Under the pieces are notes generated by a model. That model was not told the DNA's origin. It was given only the letters and a program-made list of their open reading frames with translations, and did no database searches. The position numbers and the translations under genes are program-made. From Rhodospirillaceae bacterium (GTDB lineage Bacteria > Pseudomonadota > Alphaproteobacteria > GCA-2731375), in contig JABIWH010000056.1 in NCBI GenBank assembly GCA_018701215.1, forward strand, positions 67,930 through 131,929: DNA of 64,000 nt, read 5' to 3'. Below, piece by piece: positions 44,244 to 51,595 of this stretch (its first letter is position 1; the number at the start of each line of letters is the position of its first letter).

Positions 44244-44684
44244 TTACCGAGGCCGCGCTGTCGCATGGGCGGTGAAGTCCACTATGGTGTCCGCAGTCGC
44301 CACGGCGACTGAACCATAGATGGGTCAGCGTTGCTTCCATGTCTTGACCAGGAAGCGCGCATCGTCGTCGCTCACGCCCCACATCCGGAATTGTATACGT
44401 ACCTCGTCGTACAGCGAGACATCACCGGCGGGCTTGTCGAAATCCCGGTAGGCCGCGACATTGACATCCATGCCGTCGAGGCCGCGTTGCTCGGTGCTGG
44501 CGATTGTTTCAACCATATTCACGGCGCAAGCGGCGATAGAGGCGCAAAACATTTCGCCCGCGCCGACCGCATCACCGCCGGTATTTTCGGCAACCCAATG
44601 ATGATTGCGCGCATTGCAAACCGACCGGCCGGCGACGCCGATGCTGTAACAATTTGCCTCGTAGGCCAGTGCTAGTTCAGCCAT
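44244..44684 (-). CDS. OsmC-like selenoprotein, Sec at codon 120
   Basis: A 146-residue protein from ATG 44684, preceded by GGGAG. The usual OsmC features are present: GDAVGAGEMFCASIAACAVN on the central helix with one reactive Cys. TGA 44327-44325 falls where OsmC proteins have the second reactive Cys: read through, it gives KQRUPIYGSVAVATAD, then 21 more codons to TAA 44246-44244. Full length then matches the family. A large hairpin follows the UGA. OsmC-type proteins reduce organic peroxides through the paired Cys/Sec. Confidence 0.9.
44282..44319 (-). promoter_or_regulatory. SECIS-like hairpin of the OsmC selenoprotein
   Basis: Inner stem CAGUCGC-CGUG-GCGACUG (7 bp) and outer stem CUAUGGU/ACCAUAG (7 bp), separated by an asymmetric internal loop. 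The apical loop is about 21 nt after the UGA. It is the most extended of the four hairpins in the window. Confidence 0.8.
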
Positions 44685-44905
44685 TGCATGCTCCCAGTTT
44701 GGAATTCAGCCTCAGTGTTACAAACAAGTCTGTCATCAGCAACAAATATCGTCGGGGTCGGAGTAGCCAGCATGCCTAACCACCTTTTTGACGATTCAGA
44801 ATCAACGTTACATTCCGTCATGGAAAATGTGGCTTGAGCCAGGTCAAGACGCCCAGCCATGGATCCGGGCTATGGTTTGCTTGGTAATATGGAGGCGTAT
44901 GCGTC

Positions 44906-46075
44906 ATGTACACAGTGCACATGGATCACACCGGCCGTCTGGCCAAAATGCAGGCTGCGGTGGCCGAGGCCGGCCTGGATGTGCTGGTCGGCACCCGGTT
45001 GAAATCCGTCACCCATGCCTGTGGCGCCTTTTGCCCCTGGCGCAGCACGGTGATTATCCCGGCCACGGGCAAGGGCGAGATCACCTTGATCTGCCCCTCC
45101 ATGGACGTGAACCGTCTCCAGCAAGAAGGCTGGCTGCGGCGGGTGGTCGGGTATTCCCGGCAATCCATGATGGCGGCGGCGGCGGCGCAAGTGGCTGATC
45201 TGGGCCTGGCCAAGGGCAATGTGGGGATCGAGGACGGCGCCTCGGTCTATCTGCCCGAGGGTTTTATCACCCGTAGCGAATACAATGACCTGGCCGTCCA
45301 ACTGCCCGATGCGGAACTGATCGACGCTCATCGGATCATCGACAGCCTGGCCATGATCAAGGAGGATGCGGAGGTGCACCTGATGCGCCAGGCCGCGGCC
45401 ATCGTCGATCGCGGCCAGGAAGCCGTGGCCGAGGCGCTGCGCCCCGGTATGAGCGAGAAACAGATCGCCGGTGTGGCGGAACAGGCCATGCGGGATGCCG
45501 GCAGCGAGTTCGCCTGGACCTTCACCGGCGGCCAGGAAATCGCCTCCGGTCACCGCACCTGGACCGGGGCCTGCACGCCGGCCACGGACAAGATCGTACA
45601 GCGCGGCGAATTCGTCTTGCTGGACCTGCATGGCATGTATGGCCTGATGCTGGGCGATGTGGCCCATAACGCGGTGCTGGGTCAACCGACGGCGGCACAG
45701 GCCAGGGTGATTGAAGGTTTCACCGCCACTTGCCACAAGCTGGTGGAGCACATGCAGCCGGGCCGTACCTTGGGGGAAGCGGCACGGGCCACCCGTGAGT
45801 TTGTCGAAGAACAGGGCTGGACCGAATTCATCCGGGGTTTTGGCCATGGTATCGGCCATTTCGGTGACGAGTGGTATCCCACCCTGACCGATGCCGAGAT
45901 CGACGGCGTGTCCGAACCGAATTTCGTGCTGCAGCCGAATTACATGCAGGAAATCGCCGTCACCGCCAACCTGCCCGGCGTTGGCGGCCTGCGCATGGAG
46001 CGCCCGTTGGTCATTACCGAAACCGGCAACGAGGTGCTGTCAAAGACTCCGTTCGAGCCTTACATCATCGATTAG
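44906..46075 (+). CDS. M24 family metallopeptidase / creatinase-like hydrolase
   Basis: A 389-residue protein from ATG 44906 (ATG 44921 is in frame); GGAGG lies 10 bp upstream. The N-terminal creatinase-type domain is followed by the pita-bread domain: LLDLHGMYGLMLGD carries one metal Asp, FGHGIGH a His, and VTANLPGVGGLRMER the Glu region. The first Asp of the usual D-x10-D pair is retained as L-D-L, the rest is less canonical, so either Xaa-Pro dipeptidase or creatinase-like C-N hydrolase activity is possible. Confidence 0.85.
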   Translation: MYTVHMDHTGRLAKMQAAVAEAGLDVLVGTRLKSVTHACGAFCPWRSTVIIPATGKGEITLICPSMDVNRLQQEGWLRRVVGYSRQSMMAAAAAQVADLGLAKGNVGIEDGASVYLPEGFITRSEYNDLAVQLPDAELIDAHRIIDSLAMIKEDAEVHLMRQAAAIVDRGQEAVAEALRPGMSEKQIAGVAEQAMRDAGSEFAWTFTGGQEIASGHRTWTGACTPATDKIVQRGEFVLLDLHGMYGLMLGDVAHNAVLGQPTAAQARVIEGFTATCHKLVEHMQPGRTLGEAARATREFVEEQGWTEFIRGFGHGIGHFGDEWYPTLTDAEIDGVSEPNFVLQPNYMQEIAVTANLPGVGGLRMERPLVITETGNEVLSKTPFEPYIID

Positions 46076-46135
46076 GCGTATCGCGGCAGCCGCCTATTTG
46101 CGGCGGCTGATGGGCGACCTGCGGTCCGCCAGCCT

Positions 46136-46486
46136 TTATTCAATCGGCACGAAAATACAGTGGCGCAGTTGGCCGTCGATGGCTTTCGACAGGTGGCCCT
46201 TGCCGCTGATGTCCTCGACCAGGACCACTTCGCCGGCGCCGATAATGCGGGCTTCGCCATCGGAGGCGGTGATTTGTACGCCAGCATCCAGATTGATGAT
46301 GTATTGCCGGCGCGGCGCGCTGTGCCAGTCCAGCTCGTAAGTTGGCGGCACCTGGCGGAAAATGATCCCGGTGGCGGGTAGGCGTTCCGACAGCTTGCCG
46401 CCCCGGCCTTCCTCAACCCATTCCACCTCGATATCGCGAAAGTGGGATTGGCCGTCCTCGTCTTCGTACAGATTATGAATGCGCAT
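46136..46486 (-). CDS. Cupin-fold protein
   Basis: A 116-residue protein. YELDWHSAPRRQYIINLDAG is a cupin motif 1 with only one of the two expected His, and GAGEVVLVEDISGKGHLSKA is motif 2. It resembles small cupins found beside dihydrodipicolinate-synthase-like and MFS genes. Here that neighbour, at 46510, is decayed. Its substrate is unknown. Confidence 0.8.
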   Translation of the reverse strand: MRIHNLYEDEDGQSHFRDIEVEWVEEGRGGKLSERLPATGIIFRQVPPTYELDWHSAPRRQYIINLDAGVQITASDGEARIIGAGEVVLVEDISGKGHLSKAIDGQLRHCIFVPIE

Positions 46487-46509
46487 CGCTTGGTTTCCTC
46501 TCGTATGAA

Positions 46510-46716
46510 TTAGAAAGCGCCCAGATCCTTGGACCGGCGGTTCATCACCGCCAGGCCAAATGCCGTCGGTTGCCGCGCCGGTACACGGTCGTAAACTTCG
46601 CCCAGGCCCATGCGACGGGCTGCCTTGACCTGGGCCCGCATGACGCCCCGGTCCAACTCGCCATTGCGGTCAAAAAAGGCAGACAGCATGGGATAAATGC
46701 CGCTGAAATCACGCAT
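46510..46716 (-). pseudogene. Decayed dihydrodipicolinate synthase (DHDPS) family gene, internal in-frame deletion
   Basis: Only 68 residues remain. The first 30, RDFSGIYPMLSAFFDRNGEL and onward to MRAQVKAA, match the N-terminus of DHDPS-family aldolases. The rest, ARRMGLGEVYDRVPARQPTA-FGLAVM, matches the C-terminal tail of the same family. About 230 central residues, including the Schiff-base Lys and the barrel, are absent, so it cannot be an active aldolase. It starts at ATGATG (46719/46716) with AGGAG upstream and overlaps the methyltransferase stop. Confidence 0.72.
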
Positions 46717-46718
46717 CA

Positions 46719-47510
46719 TCAGACTCCTGTCTTTTGGCCTACTTTGCGGGCCAGCACTTTCAGGCCGGGTTTGAAGGCCCATTGCCGGTGCTGGATTTCC
46801 AGGCCATGCCGGGCCATTAATCGCGTCAGGTTGCCGATTGAGAAAAACAGACAATGATGGGGCGGGGTAAAGACATCCCAATCAGGCAAATTCTTGGGCC
46901 GGCGCCAATGACCGATATCGGGCGTGGTCAAGTACAGCACGCCGCCCTCCGCCATGACGGAGGCGATAGCGCCGATGAAGGCATTGGCATCCGCCACATG
47001 CTCCAGCACCTCGGAGCAATAAACCGCATCAAAGCGGTCCTTGGTCTGGCTTGCGAATTCCGCCGCGAATTCGGTCAGGCCGCCGACCCGGTAAGTGGCG
47101 CCGGGGTAGTGTTCTTCGGCATGGGCCACCGCGTCGCCGTCAGGATCAATGCCCCAGGTGGTGAAGCCCGCTGCCATGGCGGCCTGGGTCATAAAGCCCC
47201 CTGAGCAGCCCACGTCCAGAAACAGCCGGCCATTCGTGCTGTTTTTGCCGCCCGTCATGGCCTTGGTCAGATGGCGCACCCGGCCCCGGGCCCGGCGTAG
47301 TTTCGAGGTTTCCTTGCGGAAATAGGCCCGCGTGCCGCCACTGTCGGGATTGGCGTACAGGGCCGCCAACTCGTCGGCATTCAGCATGGGCGAGAGGAAG
47401 ACCAGGCCGCAGCCGGTGCAGCGGCGATACTGCCAGCCGTCCTTTGCTATCAAAGGCGGGCAATCGTGGCTGTCACAGACCTGGCAACGAATATCTTCCG
47501 GGGCGTTCAT
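46719..47510 (-). CDS. SAM-dependent methyltransferase with N-terminal zinc ribbon
   Basis: A 263-residue protein. An N-terminal ribbon, RCQVCDSHDCPPLIAKDGWQ followed by YRRCTGCGLVFLSP, holds four or more Cys. The methyltransferase_23 domain follows: LFLDVGCSGGFMTQAA binds SAM and VYCSEVLEHVADANAF is motif III. The combination is common in sugar C- or O-methyltransferases of surface glycans. It overlaps the decayed aldolase gene downstream. Confidence 0.87.
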   Translation of the reverse strand: MNAPEDIRCQVCDSHDCPPLIAKDGWQYRRCTGCGLVFLSPMLNADELAALYANPDSGGTRAYFRKETSKLRRARGRVRHLTKAMTGGKNSTNGRLFLDVGCSGGFMTQAAMAAGFTTWGIDPDGDAVAHAEEHYPGATYRVGGLTEFAAEFASQTKDRFDAVYCSEVLEHVADANAFIGAIASVMAEGGVLYLTTPDIGHWRRPKNLPDWDVFTPPHHCLFFSIGNLTRLMARHGLEIQHRQWAFKPGLKVLARKVGQKTGV

Positions 47511-47645
47511 ACTCTAGCCATATGTCAAAGCGGCAGTGGAGGCAATGTAGGCTTTGACCTATTCCCAAGGGTGCGCATGGGCTATACCTGACGGCCCGGT
47601 GTCAGCGTTGCGTTGGCGCCGATTTTTTTGCCTAAACGGGTTGTA

Positions 47646-48917
47646 ATGAACTTAGCTAAATCGGAATCAATCGAGAGCGGATACGGTTGGTGGGTGGTGA
47701 TTGCCACGACCTTGATGATTTCGGTCGCCTTCGGTTCCGGCTATCTGGTGGTCGTTGGCCTCAAACCCATCGCGGCTGATTTCGGTTGGCCTCGGCAAAT
47801 CCCCTCGGCCGGCTATGCCGCCGCCATGTTCGGCGCCGGGGTGGGGGGTATTCTCATGGGTTTGTGGGCGGATCGCCGGGGCATGGTCGGTCCGGCCATG
47901 ACCGGTGCTTTTTGCCTTGGTCTGGGCCTGATCGCCGTCTCGCAAAGCAATTCCATTCTGACTTTTCTGGGCGCGCAGCTTTTGATCGTCGGTCTGCTGG
48001 GCAACGGCGCCATGACATCTCCGCTGTTGACCAACGTCACCCATTGGTTCGACCGCCGCATGGGCATGGCGATCGCTATTGCGTCCTGTGGACAGGCTTT
48101 GGCCGGCGCCGTCTGGCCGCCGATTTTTCGTTATGCCATGGAACATTACGGCTGGCGCGAAACCATGCTGGCATACGGTTTGTTCTCCATGGCGACGCTT
48201 GTGCCCTTGGCCCTTGTCATGCGCCGCCCCAGCCCCAACATGCACGGCAGTGGCACGTCCGAGGACAAGACGGTGCGCGCCACACCAGACAGTCAGCGCC
48301 ACGCGCCAGTGCTGGGCATGCAGCCCAATACGGCCCAGGCTCTGCTCTGCGGGGCGATCCTTGGCTGCTGCGTGGCCATGTCCATGCCCCTGGTGCATAT
48401 TGTCTCGTACTGTAGTGACCTTGGTTTTTCAGCCGCCCGCGGGGCCGAGATGTTGTCGCTGCTGCTGTTCAGCGCATTTATTTCCCGCCTCGCCTATGGT
48501 TGGCTGGCGGACCGTGTCGGTGGTCTGAAAACATTGTTGCTGGGCTCGTCCCTGCAAATGCTGGGTCTGGCATTTTACATTTATGCAGAATCGCTGGAGA
48601 GCCTGTATCTGGTCTCCATCTTCTACGGCCTCGGTTACGGTGGTGTCGTGCCCATGTATGCCATCATCATTCGGGAGTTGTTTCCCAGCCATGAGGCCGG
48701 TTGGCGTATTGGCGTGATCTTTCTGTTCGGTACCTTGGGCATGGCAACGGGCGGCTATCTGGGCGGTGTCATCTATGATTGGACCGCGACCTACCGCCTG
48801 GCATTCCTAACCGGCGTTGCGTTCAATATCTGCAATCTGGTTCTGGTGATCTTCATGGTCAGGCGCCAGGGGAGCCACGGCGGCGGCGCCGAGCGCATGG
48901 TTACCGTGCCGGCATAG
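47646..48917 (+). CDS. Major facilitator superfamily transporter (monocarboxylate-type)
   Basis: About 423 residues from ATG 47646 (MNLAKSESIESGYGWWVV); a longer in-frame start at 47613 is less likely. It has about 12 membrane segments and the loop GVGGILMGLWADRRGM. It is a paralogue of the transporter at 34143: both share VVGLKPIAADFG-like, RGAEML and LLLGSSLQ blocks. The group carries mono- or dicarboxylates. It stands alone, 90 bp before the mutase gene. Confidence 0.87.
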   Translation: MNLAKSESIESGYGWWVVIATTLMISVAFGSGYLVVVGLKPIAADFGWPRQIPSAGYAAAMFGAGVGGILMGLWADRRGMVGPAMTGAFCLGLGLIAVSQSNSILTFLGAQLLIVGLLGNGAMTSPLLTNVTHWFDRRMGMAIAIASCGQALAGAVWPPIFRYAMEHYGWRETMLAYGLFSMATLVPLALVMRRPSPNMHGSGTSEDKTVRATPDSQRHAPVLGMQPNTAQALLCGAILGCCVAMSMPLVHIVSYCSDLGFSAARGAEMLSLLLFSAFISRLAYGWLADRVGGLKTLLLGSSLQMLGLAFYIYAESLESLYLVSIFYGLGYGGVVPMYAIIIRELFPSHEAGWRIGVIFLFGTLGMATGGYLGGVIYDWTATYRLAFLTGVAFNICNLVLVIFMVRRQGSHGGGAERMVTVPA

Positions 48918-49010
48918 CCACCGGCACAAATGATTGAGATCAAGACGTAGCAGACCCCTCTTGGTGTAGTTTGGCCGCCAGCCATCAGAGCAGCACCCAG
49001 AGGACCGATC

Positions 49011-50687
49011 ATGAGCGAGCAATTGACCCTACCCGGCTTTGTCGAGGCGGCGCAGGAATGGCAACGGGACTATGAAAAACAGGTCCCCGGCGACGCCACG
49101 GTCAGCAACCGTTCCGGCATCGCCGTCAAGCCGCTCTACACGCCGCAGGACTGGGCCGGCGATAACTATATGGAGGCCCTGGGCTTTCCCGGCCAGGCAC
49201 CCATGACCCGTGGTATCCATGCCTCCATGTACCGGGGCCGTAGTTGGAGCCAGCGTTTGGTGGTCGGCCTGGGCACGCCGCCCGATTATAACCAGCGCAT
49301 GCACGCATTGTGGGATACGGGCATCACGGGGCTGTATCTCGCACCCTGTAATTCCCACATGCGTGGCTATGATGCGGACGAGGTGCCGGCGCAATTGCTG
49401 GGCACTTGCGGCACCTCGATCTCAACGGTCGAGGACGTAGCGAATTGCGTGGCCGGGCTGCCGTTTGAAAAAGACGCGATCTCGTTGGGTGACACGGCGC
49501 CCTTTACGCTTTCGGCGATGCTGTTGGCGGTGGCGAAACAGCGCGGCATACCCTGGGCGCAGCTGACGGGCACCACCAACCAAAGCGACTATCTATCCCA
49601 CTATGCCGCCCTGCATATGTTCTTTCGCCTGGCCCTGCCTGGTGCGCGGCGGCTGTTGATGGATCATGTGGCCTTCATGACGGAACATTGTCCGCGCTGG
49701 AACCCTATTTCAATTGTCGGCCAGCATATGCAGCAGGCTGGTGCCAACCCGGCGGAAGCCATGGCCTTCACCCTGGCCTCGGCCATTCAACATGCCGATG
49801 ATCTGGTGGCGCGCGGTTTCGAGCCGGATCAATTTCTGCCCCGGTTTAGTTTCTTCTTCGATATTTCCATTAGCTTCTTTGAAGAAATAGCCAAGTTCCG
49901 CGCCGGCCGCCGCCTGTGGGCCCGTATCACCAGGGAACGCTATGGTGCGAAAGATCCGCGCTCTTGGCGCTTCCGCTTTCATGCCCAGACCTCCGGCGTT
50001 GACCTGACCCGGCAGCAGCCTCTGAACAATATCGCCCGCGTGGCCGTGCAGGGCATGGCCGGGGTGTTCGGCGGCCTGCAATCCCTGCATACGGATTCCT
50101 ATGATGAGGCTCTGGGCTCGCCGTCCGAGGAAACCGCCCGCATCGCCGTCAACACCCAGAATATCCTCTGTCAGGAGGCGCAACTTGATCAGGTCATCGA
50201 TCCCTTTGGCGGCTCGTATTATGTCGAGCGTCTGACCGACGATATGGAAGCCAAAATCGAGGCCGTCATGGCCCAGGTGGCTGACAAGGGCGGCATGTTC
50301 GCGGCCTGTGAAGACGGTCTGGTGCAACGCATGATCGGCGCCTCGGCCATGGCCTATCAACAGGCGGTGGAAAGCGGCGCACAGCCGGTGATCGGCGTTA
50401 ATGCCTTTGAATTGGCGAACGAGGTGAGCGAGCGGCCCTTTATCGAACGGCCGGATCCGGCGGTCATCGAACAACAGATCGAACGGGTGCGGGCCTACAA
50501 GGCGAGCCGTGATCAGGCGGCGGTGGCGCGGGCGCTGGACGATCTGGCCCGAGCCCTGCAGGGCGACGACGCCAATAGCTATGAATTCGTCGTCAAGGCG
50601 GCCATGGCGGGCGCCAGCCACGGCGAAATCTGCGCCCGCGCGCGCGACGTGGTGGGCTTCGGCGAACCCCTGGTAATGGCGTCTTAG
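49011..50687 (+). CDS. Methylmalonyl-CoA mutase family large-chain-like protein without B12 domain
   Basis: A 558-residue protein covering the acyl-CoA-binding TIM barrel: YRGRSWSQRLVVGLGTPPDY in the N-terminal region, RFHAQTSGVDLTRQQPLNNI with the family's Q-T-S-G, and LQSLHTDSYDEALGSPSEET. The C-terminal cobalamin-binding domain with D-x-H-x-x-G is missing and no separate small subunit is visible. It may therefore need a partner encoded elsewhere, as in two-subunit acyl-CoA mutases. Substrate specificity is open. Confidence 0.87.
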   Translation: MSEQLTLPGFVEAAQEWQRDYEKQVPGDATVSNRSGIAVKPLYTPQDWAGDNYMEALGFPGQAPMTRGIHASMYRGRSWSQRLVVGLGTPPDYNQRMHALWDTGITGLYLAPCNSHMRGYDADEVPAQLLGTCGTSISTVEDVANCVAGLPFEKDAISLGDTAPFTLSAMLLAVAKQRGIPWAQLTGTTNQSDYLSHYAALHMFFRLALPGARRLLMDHVAFMTEHCPRWNPISIVGQHMQQAGANPAEAMAFTLASAIQHADDLVARGFEPDQFLPRFSFFFDISISFFEEIAKFRAGRRLWARITRERYGAKDPRSWRFRFHAQTSGVDLTRQQPLNNIARVAVQGMAGVFGGLQSLHTDSYDEALGSPSEETARIAVNTQNILCQEAQLDQVIDPFGGSYYVERLTDDMEAKIEAVMAQVADKGGMFAACEDGLVQRMIGASAMAYQQAVESGAQPVIGVNAFELANEVSERPFIERPDPAVIEQQIERVRAYKASRDQAAVARALDDLARALQGDDANSYEFVVKAAMAGASHGEICARARDVVGFGEPLVMAS

Positions 50688-50705
50688 CGGTTGTCCTGGG
50701 GGACC

Positions 50706-50876
50706 TTAGGTCCGGCGAAAGACGTTCCAGCAATACTTCCCGGACAGGACACCAATGGCGGCGGCGAGAATCAGGGTCATTACGGCGCCATGGGGGCTCC
50801 AAAACGGTACGGATGGAAATAAGGTGGTCCAAATCGTCCAGTAGGTATCAAACATAAAGTTGATACTGGATAACAT
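50706..50876 (-). CDS. 56-residue membrane protein under riboswitch control
   Basis: Starts at ATG 50876 with a strong AAGGAG 7 bp upstream and ends at TAA 50706-50708. It begins MLSSINFMFDTYWTIWTTLF, aromatic-rich and partly hydrophobic, then has a clear membrane segment AVMTLILAAAIGVLSG (about 31-46) and a basic end KYCWNVFRRT. I recognise no family. The start lies 15 bp after a c-di-GMP-I riboswitch aptamer, which is the best evidence that it is a real, regulated gene. It converges with the mutase gene. Confidence 0.82.
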   Translation of the reverse strand: MLSSINFMFDTYWTIWTTLFPSVPFWSPHGAVMTLILAAAIGVLSGKYCWNVFRRT

Positions 50877-50890
50877 TGCATTTCTCCTTC

Positions 50891-50990
50891 GGTAACCCCG
50901 CTACCTGCCCCTGGACATCGTTGTCTTCGGGTTCAGGCCGGTGGCTTTGCGTCCCGCTGTCACCAGCGGTTTGCCCTTTCGTGGACGTGT
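50891..50990 (-). promoter_or_regulatory. Cyclic-di-GMP-I (GEMM-I) riboswitch
   Basis: Read on the minus strand, the core follows the GEMM-I pattern: CACGAAAGGGCAAACC, a CCGCUG/CAGCGG stem closed by a GUGA (GNRA) tetraloop, GGGACGCAAAGCC, GGCCUGAACC, a variable arm, and GGUAGCGGGGUUACCG. The last block is the same as in the Vibrio Vc2 aptamer. The Shine-Dalgarno sequence of the 56-residue gene begins one to two bases after the aptamer, so c-di-GMP could control translation. No long terminator stem is visible. Upstream, 50991-51115 holds the divergent promoters. Confidence 0.93.
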
Positions 50991-51115
50991 GTTCACGTTC
51001 CACACCTATGGAATTAACAATGTCATATCAAGCCTTACCAAATCATTAATGAAGCGGGCCGGTTCGATCTGCTAAACTGGCGCCGACGCATCGTATTTTT
51101 GAAGGGAAAATTGCC

Positions 51116-51595
51116 ATGGACGAGTTGCCAATCCTGGAAGTCCGCCGGATCGAAGCCAATATCATCAAGCCCATCTATGAGGAAATGGTCAACGAATTGG
51201 GTGAGGCGCGCGCCCAGGAAATACTGACCACGGCCATTAACAAGGATGCGGTGCGCCAGGGTGCCGCATTGGCGGCCAGCACGGACGAGCCGAACAATCT
51301 GGAAACCTTCTCCACCCTGACCACGCGCTGGTCAAAGGGCGATGCCCTGAAGAAGGATTTTCTGCATGTGGCCGAGGACAAGTTGGATTTTAACGTGGTC
51401 CGCTGCCGCTATGCCGAAGTTTATGCCGAAATGGGCCTGGCCCACATCGGCACGATTCTGTCCTGCGGCCGGGATGGCTCGTTGTGCGAGGGCTATAACC
51501 CCGACGTCACCCTGACCCGAACCCAAACCATCATGGGCGGCGCCCCGCACTGTGATTTCCGGTTCACGATGAACAAAACGGATGGGGATGACTGA
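51116..51595 (+). CDS. L-2-amino-thiazoline-4-carboxylic acid hydrolase family protein
   Basis: A 159-residue protein. FNVVRCRYAEVYAEMGLAHI and the ending GGAPHCDFRF match the ATC-hydrolase family (PF14196 type), including the conserved Cys of C-D-F-R-F. The reference enzyme opens a thiazoline ring to give cysteine precursors; most homologues are untested. It overlaps the nuclease gene downstream by 8 bp, so the two are translated together. Confidence 0.83.
   Translation: MDELPILEVRRIEANIIKPIYEEMVNELGEARAQEILTTAINKDAVRQGAALAASTDEPNNLETFSTLTTRWSKGDALKKDFLHVAEDKLDFNVVRCRYAEVYAEMGLAHIGTILSCGRDGSLCEGYNPDVTLTRTQTIMGGAPHCDFRFTMNKTDGDD

Noticed and set aside
51116..51595. Possible Sec read-through at the TGA ending the ATC hydrolase
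   Set aside because: No family-like sequence follows, the family ends here, and the next gene's start overlaps the site.
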